Position numbers and translations under genes: made by a program. From Planctomycetota bacterium (GTDB lineage Bacteria > Planctomycetota > Planctomycetia > Isosphaerales > Isosphaeraceae), in NCBI GenBank assembly GCA_028291545.1, contig JAQGHR010000060.1:1-64000 (forward strand): 64,000 nucleotides of DNA, read 5' to 3'. Below are positions 53,019-62,387 of the stretch, piece by piece. Each line of letters begins with the position of its first letter. The first letter of the stretch is position 1. The notes under the pieces were generated by a model, which was not told the DNA's origin, made no database searches, and saw only the letters and a program-made list of their open reading frames with translations.

Positions 53019-55358
53019 ATGGCAACTAACTTCGGACCCTTGGGTGTATCGTACGTCGAGATTGACGCTGATCTAGAGCCGTTTCAGAAGACGTTGAACA
53101 CGCTCAAGAGCCGCAAAGAGAACCTGACCCAGACTGTCAAGCTCGACACGAGCGTCAAACAAGCGGCTTCCGAGGCGAAATCCGGCTTGTTCGCTCCGAT
53201 GGCTGCCGGAGCGATCGCGTTTGGCGGCGGTATCAGGGGCGGTCTCGCGTTCCTCGGGGCGAAGCTCACCAATCTACAGGCTGAGTCTCGCGTGATCGGA
53301 TCGAGCCTGCAAAAGGCGTTCGGGGGTATGGCTCATACCACGGACAAGATGGTCAAGCAATTTGCCGTCATGGTGAAGTACTCCAAGGACGCGGAGACCA
53401 ATATCATCCGGGCGACTTTAGCGGAGAAATTGCCTTCGCTCCGACGCTCGATCGTCCGCAATTCAAGGGCGGCATCGTCCCCTATCACGCTGCCGTCGTT
53501 CAGCGGCTCCAATCGTGCGGCGGCGGTCCTGAACGGGCTTGGAGGCAACGCTAGAGCCTTGGCGCAAGTCGCTAATCGAGCCTTTCACGCAATGGTTGCC
53601 GATCTGCAACGAGTCAGGTTAGCCACGAACAGCGTTTATGCCTCGTTCGTGCGATGGCAAGCCCGTGTATCAACCCTCGGGATTGTCCTCCGCAAGACCG
53701 CTCAACTCGCTCTGCTCCCCTTCCGAGTGGCGGCAAGCGGTATCAGCCTCTTGTCCAGAGCGTTCGGGACTTACGAGGGCAAGGTCAAGTCCGCCTCGGG
53801 ACGCCTCGGTATGTTCGGAACGGTGGCGCGAGGCGTGATCAACCCGATCAAGGGCATGGTAGACGCGACACGAGGGGCGGGGTCTGCCGTCTCGCGTCTC
53901 GGCAACACGGTCGGAGGGATCGCCTCTCGCTTCAAACTGGCGGGACTGGTAGCGGGCGGTGTCCTGGCTGCCGGTATCTATAAGTCGGTCCAAGCCGCCT
54001 CCGCACAAAACGAGGCACTCTCTTACGCGAAGGTCCGATGGGGAGCGAACTTCGACGCGGTCAAGAGCTTCACTGATGCCTTGGCAGAGTCTACCGGAGC
54101 GGCGAAGACATGGACCCTAGAGTCAATGAACATGTTTGGCGGCATCATCAAAGACGTCGGGATTGCGGACAGCTACGTCTCTGGTATGTCCATGAACTTG
54201 ACCAAGCTCGCTCAAGACGTGGCTTCGGCAAGGAATATCACCGTTGAGGAAGCCCAGAACAAGCTCAAAGGCGGTCTCACCGGAGAGACGGAAGGACTAA
54301 AAGCAATCGGCGTGGTCATGAATTCAACCATGATTGAGAACGAGATGCTTGCCATGGGCGTTAAGAAGACGGGCGGCGAGTTCTCCGAAGGCGCCAAGGT
54401 CGCTGCCCGATACTCGCTCATGATGAAAAAGCTCAAAGATGATCAAGGCGACCTGGCGCGGACGGGGGATGGTGTGGCGAATAGCTCAAGAGAGTTGCAA
54501 GGACGATGGGAGAACATGCTGGCGGTGATCGGAGAGAAGCTCTTGCCAGTCGCTAGCCAGTTCTTGGGTCTGCTCAACTCGTTCGTTGGCGTGGCACAAG
54601 GCGCGGCGGAAGGTTCGGGGTCATGGTTCGATTGGCTCGCGGAGAAGATCGGAGGCGTATTCCAGACGATCGGACTCATCATGCGGAATTGGACCGAGAT
54701 ATGGGACATCATCGGCTTATATGTGGAGAACTTCGGGACTAACGTTGCGGAGGCGTTCGATTGGCTCGGAAAGGCGTTCATGTCTACCGGAGATTGGATA
54801 CTCAATAACTGGCGGGACATCGTGACCGACCTGGGCGGTATGCTCTACCACTCGTTTTTCAATCACATCGCCAATATCAAGAATCTATGGACCAATTTCA
54901 CCAATTGGCTAAGCGGAACGGACGCGCCGCAAGAGGAATACAAGTCCCTACTCGACGGCTTCACTCGCAAGAGTAAGGAACTCGTCTTGCCTGATCTCAA
55001 GATGAGCGTGGTCGATCAAGAGCGGCTCGGCAAGCTGGGCGCCAAGATTGAAGCCAACGAGGCAGCCAAGCCGGGGAAAGCCCCCGAGGTTCCGTATACC
55101 GAAGTAGACGCTAAGGCGGCGGCTCTGAGTGCCAAGGACGAGAGCAAGAAAGACAAGAAAGAGTCTTCATTCGTGGGAGTCCTCGAATACTTCAAGAAAT
55201 TGCAGACGGATAGCATGAAAATGGATATCCCGAAGCAACAGCTTACCGAGGCTCGCGCACAAACCGGGCACCTCGAATCCATGGATGTTTACTTAGGAAA
55301 GATGACGGAGTTCATACAAAATATTGGCGGTCCCCAAGCTGCCGTAGCGGGGAAATAA
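53019..55358 (+). CDS. Tail tape measure protein
   Basis: 779 residues. Long helical N-terminus, several hydrophobic stretches (about residues 60-90 and 300-330), and the conserved block VEEAQNKLKGGLTGETEGLK near residue 415 that marks tape measure proteins. Length sets tail length; this size suggests a siphovirus tail. Directly follows the chaperones, as expected. Confidence 0.87.
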   Translation: MATNFGPLGVSYVEIDADLEPFQKTLNTLKSRKENLTQTVKLDTSVKQAASEAKSGLFAPMAAGAIAFGGGIRGGLAFLGAKLTNLQAESRVIGSSLQKAFGGMAHTTDKMVKQFAVMVKYSKDAETNIIRATLAEKLPSLRRSIVRNSRAASSPITLPSFSGSNRAAAVLNGLGGNARALAQVANRAFHAMVADLQRVRLATNSVYASFVRWQARVSTLGIVLRKTAQLALLPFRVAASGISLLSRAFGTYEGKVKSASGRLGMFGTVARGVINPIKGMVDATRGAGSAVSRLGNTVGGIASRFKLAGLVAGGVLAAGIYKSVQAASAQNEALSYAKVRWGANFDAVKSFTDALAESTGAAKTWTLESMNMFGGIIKDVGIADSYVSGMSMNLTKLAQDVASARNITVEEAQNKLKGGLTGETEGLKAIGVVMNSTMIENEMLAMGVKKTGGEFSEGAKVAARYSLMMKKLKDDQGDLARTGDGVANSSRELQGRWENMLAVIGEKLLPVASQFLGLLNSFVGVAQGAAEGSGSWFDWLAEKIGGVFQTIGLIMRNWTEIWDIIGLYVENFGTNVAEAFDWLGKAFMSTGDWILNNWRDIVTDLGGMLYHSFFNHIANIKNLWTNFTNWLSGTDAPQEEYKSLLDGFTRKSKELVLPDLKMSVVDQERLGKLGAKIEANEAAKPGKAPEVPYTEVDAKAAALSAKDESKKDKKESSFVGVLEYFKKLQTDSMKMDIPKQQLTEARAQTGHLESMDVYLGKMTEFIQNIGGPQAAVAGK

Positions 55359-55359
55359 C

Positions 55360-56193
55360 ATGGCGTTCAATCCAGAGACATACGGCTTTTTTGCTCAATA
55401 CGACGGAACATCCGAGAGTGGCGACACGAGTAGCGGCAAATCGACCCTGCGATACCACGGTCCGTGGTCGCAACGTCGTGCCTTCATCAAGAACCTACTC
55501 GGCTATCGCACGATCACGGGGAACGTGCAAGGGTCGTACACGATCACGACCGTACCGGCTTATAAGTACCCAGCTATAACTGATCTCGCTATGTATGCCA
55601 TGTCGTATGCTGTCAAATCGGCGGGACCTTGCACGGGCGACCCTACGCTAACCGGAGATCAGGTTGCGTACCAAAATTGCTTCGTCGATGTCAATTTCAG
55701 CACACCGGATTATCAGATCGGAGAGGGCGCCAACGCGGATGGAGGAATCAACGGCACGACATATTTGAAAGAGTCCGGCAGCCTAGGCGTCGAGATGTTA
55801 ATCACGCCTCAATCGGTCTGGAAATTCGTGAGTGACGGCAAAAAAGTTGACTCCGAAGTCGGCATACCCTTTCCGACCGAGGAGTACAACATAACTCGAT
55901 TCTTGATGCCTTTCGTACCGAGGTATCAGGCGGATCTATGCCGGGGGAAAGTCAATAACGCTTTGTTCCGTGGCTATGCCGCAGGTACGCTCTTGTTCCT
56001 CGGGATGGAGTACGACCAAGGCGAAGTCGATGCAAACGGCTTGCTGACATATCAGATTGATTATAAGTTCTCGTGCAAGCTGACAGGTTGGAATAAGATA
56101 ATGCGACCCGATACCGGGGTCTTCGATACGCTGGTACTGCCAGATGGCGTCACGAATCCGGTAGCCTCCGCTAACTTCTTAGTCCTGCCATAA
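55360..56193 (+). CDS. Minor tail protein
   Basis: 277 residues, beta-rich, two strands with aromatic residues (YGFFAQYDG, GVEMLITPQSVW). Position after the tape measure gene fits a distal tail or tail hub component. No clear family hit by eye. Confidence 0.55.
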   Translation: MAFNPETYGFFAQYDGTSESGDTSSGKSTLRYHGPWSQRRAFIKNLLGYRTITGNVQGSYTITTVPAYKYPAITDLAMYAMSYAVKSAGPCTGDPTLTGDQVAYQNCFVDVNFSTPDYQIGEGANADGGINGTTYLKESGSLGVEMLITPQSVWKFVSDGKKVDSEVGIPFPTEEYNITRFLMPFVPRYQADLCRGKVNNALFRGYAAGTLLFLGMEYDQGEVDANGLLTYQIDYKFSCKLTGWNKIMRPDTGVFDTLVLPDGVTNPVASANFLVLP

Positions 56194-56209
56194 CTCTCTA
56201 TAAGGACAC

Positions 56210-56593
56210 ATGCCCCAGTTTCAACGCTTAATCCCGTTCAAGACCGTAATCTCGGCTAAGGATCAGAACGCACGCGCTGACGCGATCGAGTGGCTATCCC
56301 GTATCCAGGGTCAAGCCCCTATAGAGGTACTCAAGAACGGATCTGGTCCTCTTATACGTCTTCGTCAACGTCCCTCGTTCTGGGCGGTAATCACCGCCAG
56401 CACGAGCAACCCTCATAGCTGGCAGAAAGTGATCCACACGGGGAACGGGACCTATGTCCTCGGGGACCTCACGGGTAGCTCTGCCAGCTATCCAGCGATC
56501 GAGGCGAATAATCATTCCGTTGCCGTCGGCACAATTGTGAGACTTGAGCCTAGCGAACACTCCGCTTTCGAGATGCTTTTTACCTATTCATGA
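56210..56593 (+). CDS. Small tail protein, paralogue of the next gene's N-terminus
   Basis: 127 residues. PIEVLKNGSGPLIRLRQRPS...GTYVLGDLTGSSASYPAIE matches residues about 33-115 of the 56590 protein. CTCTATAAGG box before the ATG. It may be a collar or fibre-base subunit using the same attachment domain. Confidence 0.6.
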   Translation: MPQFQRLIPFKTVISAKDQNARADAIEWLSRIQGQAPIEVLKNGSGPLIRLRQRPSFWAVITASTSNPHSWQKVIHTGNGTYVLGDLTGSSASYPAIEANNHSVAVGTIVRLEPSEHSAFEMLFTYS

Positions 56594-59412
56594 AAAACAC
56601 CAAGCAACATAAAGGTAAGGCTCTTTCGGCGCAACGGCTCAACGACGAAGGCAAAAAGCTGGCGTGGCTAGAGGGCATGTCCGTCGAGTCTCCCCTAGAG
56701 TTGATCGAGGATGCCTCGGGTCCTCTGATCGGTATCGAGGACGATGGGGTCTATTGGATCAAGCTCGGGAGTGAGACCACGCCTCCGTACAGCTACACGG
56801 AGCAAGTACGGAGCGGCTCGACCTGGGTCAACGGCGACTGCACCGGGACGAAGGCTTACGAGGTCAACGGCTCTCACAACCTGAACGGACAGATCGTCAA
56901 GAGCTATCCGGGACCGACACCGGGGGAGCGGCTATTCCAGCTTCACGGTTCCCCGTGCGATACGTCTCTGACGATCAGAGCGGCACACCATAGCGGACCG
57001 GTCTTCGCGAGTGCCTCGGTTGCCGTCAACTCGGTAAACACGACGTTCGGGGCGGGAGCTTCGTACGCGACTGGCACTACCGACGCCTCGGGTCTGTATA
57101 CCCTCACGGGGATACCGATGGAACTCGATTACTCCGCACAATTCGCCGCAACCTCGTCTCAATACCTCTCCGCGTCTCATGCCTCGTCTCTGACCCTCGG
57201 GCAGGATGCCACGACCACGAACAATCACACGGGATTCTTCGATATGTGGGTCAAGCCTACCGACCTGACTAGTGCGACCACCAAGGACGACGATCAATTT
57301 ATCCTCACGAGTCCGACGCCGGTACTCGATCAATCCTCGTTTGTGATCACGGCGGGATCGCTGGCAGCGGCAACGAGCGATACGACCGCTTGGAACGGCT
57401 CTTATCAGGTCGCGAACATAACGACGCCGAAATTTGCGGGATATTGGGCATTCACGAGCTTAGCAACTGGCAAGCGATATCGAGCCGCAATCTCTCTCCC
57501 CACGACGGGCGGGACCTCGGGAGTCGTGTACAAGGTCTACGATGGCACAACCTCGGGAACCTTGCTCGGATCGTTCACGATCAATCAGACCACGGCAGTC
57601 AAGGACCTGACGCTCAACGATGGCACTCACGATGTGGGCTTTCACGTCCTCGGGGCTTTCACGATCACCACGGGGACGATGACGGTTGCCGTTGATACCT
57701 CGGGAGCGGCAGCCGGTACGACCATCGACGCCTGCTATATCGACTACATGGATCACGAGATTGATGATCCTACCTATCCGAGCTATGCCTACGACGGCGA
57801 TTATGCCTTCGCCAATCAGACGATGACGGGGTATATCGCGTTTACAGCATTGCCGAGTGCAACGTATCGGGCGATGTTTACGCTTCCGTCTTCACGATGG
57901 CGTGTCAACAATCCGCCTAACACGGCGGTAACGTATAAGGTCTACGATGGCACAACCTCGGGAACCTTGCTCGACACCCAAGTCATCAATCAGCGGACGG
58001 TCAACCTCGCTCCGTTCCTCAATGACACTCTCGTCTACGTGACCCTCGGGGATTACGCGATAAGCTCGGGAACCATGACGATCCAAGTATCGGGCGGTGT
58101 CAATACGTTCGTCGATTCCTTCCGAGTGCAGGGCGTAAACGCGATACAGGGCATTTTGTGGAAAGACCTCGAATATCGGCTCTACGCAACCGGACCGGAC
58201 GTAACTTTCGGATTCTATGATGGGTCTACCTGGCACGACACTTCTGTCAGGAATATTCTCGGCAATAACGTATGGTCTGATGTCCGCGTCGATTGGACCA
58301 AGCACAGGACTCCGACTCCGACGAACACCACGATTACCTTGTCCGTCAACAACGCCTCTTCCACATACACATCGACCAATTCGTTTAACTACGGATCGGC
58401 GGATATGACGGTCGGTCGATGGGACACTAGCTATTGGACCGGTCTCATTGATGAGCTTGTGATCGGCAACGACGGGACTTTCCTCTATAACGGCAATCAG
58501 CAAATACCGTCTCCGTTAAGCGGGCATCCTAACATATGGGATTGTGCCGACGTGTTGAAGACCTCTTGGGGCGTTAAACACTGGTTTGAGATGTTGGAGA
58601 CGACAGGATCGACGCGGACGGACAGTTATGGATCGTTGACCCTCACGGATCACAATGGAGTTGTCAGAGCCACGGGAGTCCAAGACCCGAGAAAGACCCG
58701 ATATTTTGACGTTGTCGTAAGTTATGCGGGTCGTGCCTCGTCCAAGGATCGCGTCCGCGTCGATAGTTGCTCGGCTCAATCCTACGGTTTCAAGCTTGGA
58801 CCTAACTTGATCGATAAGTTTTTCACTCTCACTCAACCGATCGAGAGCGACTATTGCTACGGACCGGGACCACTTTCCAAGACCGGCGGATACGTCTATA
58901 AGGGCTTGGTCGATTTCGACGTGTACGCGGGGACGGACACGGGCAACGCGCGATATTTGCATATGTGGCAGAGCGCTTGCCTTTGTACCACGATCACGTA
59001 CTCAGGGTACACGCCGATTAACGCCGCGTCAGAGCCGAATTTCTTGATACAGTACAGCGGAGGCGGATCGGGATCGCAATATGCTTGCTTGACATGCTAC
59101 TTGGTGACGACGACTTTTCAGCCTGGGGACATCACCAATTATCATAGAACTGACACGAGATATTACCTTGGCGGGACTTACGGGACGCGCACTCGTTGGT
59201 GGACTCAGGTCAATCCAGGATTCCCCGTCGATTTCTTCGGTCAGCCATGGGCGACCGCGTGCGGAGCGTTGCAGGCTGCGCCGTTCGACCTCTACACCCT
59301 GCTCTCTAACGGATCAGCGTTTATCTATGGGCTCGTCTCCAATTCGGATACGCCGTTCTTGCAATTGTGGCGGTCAAGCAATTTTATGAACACAATTTAC
59401 CTCACGGAATAA
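56590..59412 (+). CDS. Tail fibre-like protein with split LamG and golvesin-like repeats
   Basis: 940 residues. An attachment-type domain (about 1-120, shared with the previous gene) leads to a short carboxypeptidase-like beta fold, then the first half of a LamG/concanavalin-like domain (FAATSSQYLSASHASSLTLG, GFFDMWVKPTDL). This is interrupted by two golvesin-C-like repeats (YKVYDGTTSGTLL ... LGAFTITTGTMTVAV and LGDYAISSGTMTIQV), after which LamG resumes (FGFYDGSTWHD ... WTGLIDELVIGNDG). The last 300 residues are unassigned beta. A 37-base exact DNA repeat lies in the two inserted copies. Likely a sugar-binding receptor protein. Confidence 0.7.
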   Translation: MKNTKQHKGKALSAQRLNDEGKKLAWLEGMSVESPLELIEDASGPLIGIEDDGVYWIKLGSETTPPYSYTEQVRSGSTWVNGDCTGTKAYEVNGSHNLNGQIVKSYPGPTPGERLFQLHGSPCDTSLTIRAAHHSGPVFASASVAVNSVNTTFGAGASYATGTTDASGLYTLTGIPMELDYSAQFAATSSQYLSASHASSLTLGQDATTTNNHTGFFDMWVKPTDLTSATTKDDDQFILTSPTPVLDQSSFVITAGSLAAATSDTTAWNGSYQVANITTPKFAGYWAFTSLATGKRYRAAISLPTTGGTSGVVYKVYDGTTSGTLLGSFTINQTTAVKDLTLNDGTHDVGFHVLGAFTITTGTMTVAVDTSGAAAGTTIDACYIDYMDHEIDDPTYPSYAYDGDYAFANQTMTGYIAFTALPSATYRAMFTLPSSRWRVNNPPNTAVTYKVYDGTTSGTLLDTQVINQRTVNLAPFLNDTLVYVTLGDYAISSGTMTIQVSGGVNTFVDSFRVQGVNAIQGILWKDLEYRLYATGPDVTFGFYDGSTWHDTSVRNILGNNVWSDVRVDWTKHRTPTPTNTTITLSVNNASSTYTSTNSFNYGSADMTVGRWDTSYWTGLIDELVIGNDGTFLYNGNQQIPSPLSGHPNIWDCADVLKTSWGVKHWFEMLETTGSTRTDSYGSLTLTDHNGVVRATGVQDPRKTRYFDVVVSYAGRASSKDRVRVDSCSAQSYGFKLGPNLIDKFFTLTQPIESDYCYGPGPLSKTGGYVYKGLVDFDVYAGTDTGNARYLHMWQSACLCTTITYSGYTPINAASEPNFLIQYSGGGSGSQYACLTCYLVTTTFQPGDITNYHRTDTRYYLGGTYGTRTRWWTQVNPGFPVDFFGQPWATACGALQAAPFDLYTLLSNGSAFIYGLVSNSDTPFLQLWRSSNFMNTIYLTE
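57532..57973 (+). repeat. Two exact 37-bp direct repeats inside the fibre gene
   Basis: 57532-57568 and 57937-57973 are identical and encode KVYDGTTSGTLL in both golvesin-like repeats. Exact identity at DNA level points to recent duplication or gene conversion. Confidence 0.85.
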
Positions 59413-59413
59413 T

Positions 59414-61117
59414 ATGAGCGCGTGCTTAAAGGGCTGCCAATTCGGTAAGAGCGATTGCCTCGGTATGCATCAATCGCATTTGTGTGATAAACCCGAGTAT
59501 CACTCTCTGCTCAAGTCCATTTCGATACCGGCTAAGACGGAATCCCGAACCGTTAGCTATCCCGATAAGCATGTCGTCCCGTTGCTCGGTCTCTATTCTC
59601 GGTTCGGGAGACGGGTCCGCTACACGCCTAAATGCGGGGTAATTTGTGCGGGAGAGGCATCCGTCTTTATCGGGATCAAGCTCATGCTTACGAGCTTGTT
59701 ATTGTCCCACGACGTGCCGTGTACAGTCTTCGACTTGGGCTTTACTCTCGATCAGCGGCAATGGTTGTACGATCAGGGTCTCAACCTCGTGATCCCGGAT
59801 CTACCCGAGGGACACCGTTTTGAGCTTGCGGAGAATCGATGGACGTTGTGGGTCAAGCCGTTGCTTATGCGATTGTCTCCGTACGAGACCACGGTATGGC
59901 TCGACGCCGATATCGTGGTCGATCGGGACTTGAGCGAGCTTGCCGACCTGGCTGCCGTCGATGGCGTGGTGATCTACACGGACAGCTTCGCCACGGACCC
60001 GAGTATCCTCTTGAGCAATCCCCGTCTGTACGAGCGCCATCCGGTCCCCGAGGTCTACCCTAGCGTCAACTCGGGAGTCGTGGCTTACACCGATCGCAAG
60101 TTCCTCGATCTGGCATGCCAGTTGTTTGACGAGTGCAAGACCGATAAGTTGCTTGCGTCCTGGATTGCGTGTTGGGATCAGGGGTTGATCAAGCACGCTC
60201 TAGAGTCCCTCGGGATTCGTCCTCGTGATGATCTCAATTGGAATCGCCCCGGATGGACCGTAGCGGAACGCGGTACTCCTCTGGATAGTCCCGAGGTACT
60301 TGCTCGTTGTCTGCCTGGGACCTTGACTCACTTCCAGGCAACCGGGAAGCCGTGGGAACACTGGCATGACTTTCCGGTATCGCTACGTGTCCCCGAGGAC
60401 TTATCGGTCTACATCTTGGGACACGAGCCGTTCTCTTGTCCTGCCTCTCCGTTCCTCGTGCCTCTCAACCTATCGGAGAGGCAGCATGATCAATCGCTAG
60501 GGGAGTGCCGGGTATTCGCCCAGATCGCTCCCGAGGACGTTCCTACGCCATTCGTGGGGCTTGCTACGCATAGGTGGGTCGAGAAGTACGGAGAGCGGCG
60601 GATACTCGCGCCATGGCAATTCGGTGATCTCGACTTGAGGGCGGATATCGTCTATTGCGCCATGAGGACCGACAACTATATCGGGTTGCCCTATCCAGAT
60701 TGGACACACCATTGCGACCACTACAATCCGGGACTCGGGAAGCTAATCGAGGAATTGCGGAGCTACTCGGGGCGAACAGAGTCAACCGTCTCGTGCTGGT
60801 CTAACAATTTTGTAATGCATGTCGATGTGTATCGAGACTTGAGAGCGTTCTGGCTGGAAACGATGGCGTATTTCGTGGCGAAATATCCGGCGTGTCCTTA
60901 CGAGGCTCACAATCCGCCTCGGTCTTGGGCGTACTTCGGAGAGGCGATCAGCGTTCACTATCTAGCTTCGCGTCCCGATCTTCGTTTCGTCGAGATGACT
61001 GCCACGGGATCGTCGGTAGCTCCCGAGGTCTCTCCCGTGTCTCCGGTAGTGATCCCGAGTCAACCGGAGCGGACCTCGTGTTGCGGCTCTAACCGTCCTC
61101 GGGTAAATCGACGGTAA
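59414..61117 (+). CDS. GT-A glycosyltransferase, possibly two-domain
   Basis: 567 residues. N-terminal Cys/His cluster (CLKGCQFGKSDCLGMHQSH) may bind metal. Residues about 75-290 form a GT-A-type domain with the metal-binding DxD in TVWLDADIVVDRD, NSGVVAYTDR and WDQGLIKHAL, as in GT8-like transferases. The C-terminal half (about 360-520) has LDLRADIVYCAMRTDNYIG and CWSNNFVMHVDVYRDLRAFW, reminiscent of DUF4422-type glycosyltransferases, so there may be two active domains. Late-operon position suggests modification of virion or host surface glycans. Exact sugar not inferable. Confidence 0.68.
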   Translation: MSACLKGCQFGKSDCLGMHQSHLCDKPEYHSLLKSISIPAKTESRTVSYPDKHVVPLLGLYSRFGRRVRYTPKCGVICAGEASVFIGIKLMLTSLLLSHDVPCTVFDLGFTLDQRQWLYDQGLNLVIPDLPEGHRFELAENRWTLWVKPLLMRLSPYETTVWLDADIVVDRDLSELADLAAVDGVVIYTDSFATDPSILLSNPRLYERHPVPEVYPSVNSGVVAYTDRKFLDLACQLFDECKTDKLLASWIACWDQGLIKHALESLGIRPRDDLNWNRPGWTVAERGTPLDSPEVLARCLPGTLTHFQATGKPWEHWHDFPVSLRVPEDLSVYILGHEPFSCPASPFLVPLNLSERQHDQSLGECRVFAQIAPEDVPTPFVGLATHRWVEKYGERRILAPWQFGDLDLRADIVYCAMRTDNYIGLPYPDWTHHCDHYNPGLGKLIEELRSYSGRTESTVSCWSNNFVMHVDVYRDLRAFWLETMAYFVAKYPACPYEAHNPPRSWAYFGEAISVHYLASRPDLRFVEMTATGSSVAPEVSPVSPVVIPSQPERTSCCGSNRPRVNRR

Positions 61118-61134
61118 GCCTACTCTATAAGGGC

Positions 61135-61797
61135 ATGCTAATCATTGATACGGAACGCGGATATGCGTTCGATGACGGACCCGCGATGCAATATGGCGAA
61201 CAGTATTGGCTTAAACATAAGCCGATGGGTAAGAGTTTGATCGGTCGCAAGCTGAACAAGTTTCGTGCGGACCTCGTTGCACGGCACGGAGTTACGAGGG
61301 TCGTAGACTTCGGCATAGGCGACGGGGCTTTTCTCCGCAAATGCAAGGGGACTGGCTTCGGCTACGACGTGAATCCGCTTGCGGAGTCGTGGTTGCGGGA
61401 CGAGGGGCGATGGCTCGATCCTTACGAGGGTAAGGTACTAGAGCTTGTCAACGGGATCACTTTTTGGGATTCGATCGAGCATGTCAGGGACCCGAGCAAG
61501 ATACTCCGTCGAATCCCTCGGGAGACTCTGGCTTTTTTCAGCTTGCCGATCATTGATGATCTCGACAAGTTAAGAGATTGGTATCATTACCGCCCATGTG
61601 GTTGCGGTATCAAAAAGGATCACGAGCTTAGCGGCGGTTGCGGAGTCGAGCACCACCACTATTTCACGCATACGGGATTCCAGATGTTTTTACATCGAAA
61701 CGGACTCAAGCCGATCGAGGTACATGACGCGGAAACCCGGATCGGTCGCAAGGACGTTCTTACGTACGTTGCGGAGAAGATCACGGATTTGCGGTAA
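61135..61797 (+). CDS. Class I SAM-dependent methyltransferase
   Basis: 220 residues. SAM-binding motif I VVDFGIGDGAFLRKCKG, then YDVN as acidic loop and ITFWDSIEHVRDPSKILRRI (motif DS.EH). Cys/His-rich insert CGCGIKKDHELSGGCGVEHHHY. Type resembles sugar or O-methyltransferases rather than DNA methylases. CTCTATAAGGGC before the ATG. Follows the glycosyltransferase by 17 bases, so joint glycan modification is plausible. Confidence 0.75.
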   Translation: MLIIDTERGYAFDDGPAMQYGEQYWLKHKPMGKSLIGRKLNKFRADLVARHGVTRVVDFGIGDGAFLRKCKGTGFGYDVNPLAESWLRDEGRWLDPYEGKVLELVNGITFWDSIEHVRDPSKILRRIPRETLAFFSLPIIDDLDKLRDWYHYRPCGCGIKKDHELSGGCGVEHHHYFTHTGFQMFLHRNGLKPIEVHDAETRIGRKDVLTYVAEKITDLR

Positions 61798-62344
61798 AAA
61801 AGGCTCGTGCGAAACCGGGCGGGGTCATGCTTCGGAGACGTTTCGTCTTGGGTCTCGTTCCGCCAAGCGTTTGCAGCCACGATCCTTGTTTGCAGGAACG
61901 AATCGGCTCGACGGGAGTTTTCTCCGGTATCGAGAACTTACCCCAGAGCAACGTCTTTTTCGTGTAGGGATCACCGTACTGCCACGGATCGAAAATCAAT
62001 CGAGGATCACCGTAGAACCTCCGCAACCTACCTACGGGATTCTCTAGACACCACCACACCGGATCGCACAAGGCGACCAAGCGGAGGCAAGCATCGGCTA
62101 GCGCGAGAGCATCGGTGAGCGAGTCAACGCCTTTGGATTGCCACCATCTAGCGCCAGAGCGTGCTAGGGCGGTACAGGGCGGGGCGGCTAGGATTCCGTG
62201 GATCGGAGACCTCGGGAATGAGAACAGCCGGATATCTTCGCCTCGATCAAGATCGATCGGGACGACACGATATCCGGCTTCGGCATACGGGCGGGACCAT
62301 TCCCCCGACCCAGAGCATAAGTCAAGGATTATACGAGATTGCAT
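61781..62344 (-). CDS. Small Dcm-like (cytosine C5) DNA methyltransferase homologue
   Basis: 187 residues. ILDLCSGSGEWSRPYAEAGY (SAM motif), IDLDRGEDIRL, catalytic-type APPCTALARSG (PPC) and CLENPVGRL (ENP) match the first motifs of C5-cytosine methylases. Target-recognition and C-terminal parts are short, as in phage-encoded minimal forms. Could methylate phage DNA against host restriction. Convergent with the methyltransferase gene, overlapping it by 17 bases. Confidence 0.72.
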   Translation of the reverse strand: MQSRIILDLCSGSGEWSRPYAEAGYRVVPIDLDRGEDIRLFSFPRSPIHGILAAPPCTALARSGARWWQSKGVDSLTDALALADACLRLVALCDPVWWCLENPVGRLRRFYGDPRLIFDPWQYGDPYTKKTLLWGKFSIPEKTPVEPIRSCKQGSWLQTLGGTRPKTKRLRSMTPPGFARAFFTANP

Positions 62345-62367
62345 CCCTTACGAGAGTAGGGATGCAA
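62339..62367 (-). promoter_or_regulatory. Hairpin covering the methylase start
   Basis: 10-bp arms (TTGCATCCCT / AGGGATGCAA) enclose the ATG at 62344 and the adjacent AAGGG box of the minus-strand methylase. It may hide the start or end the upstream secreted-protein transcript. Confidence 0.45.
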
Positions 62368-62387
62368 CAAGTTATGCCGATGGCACG

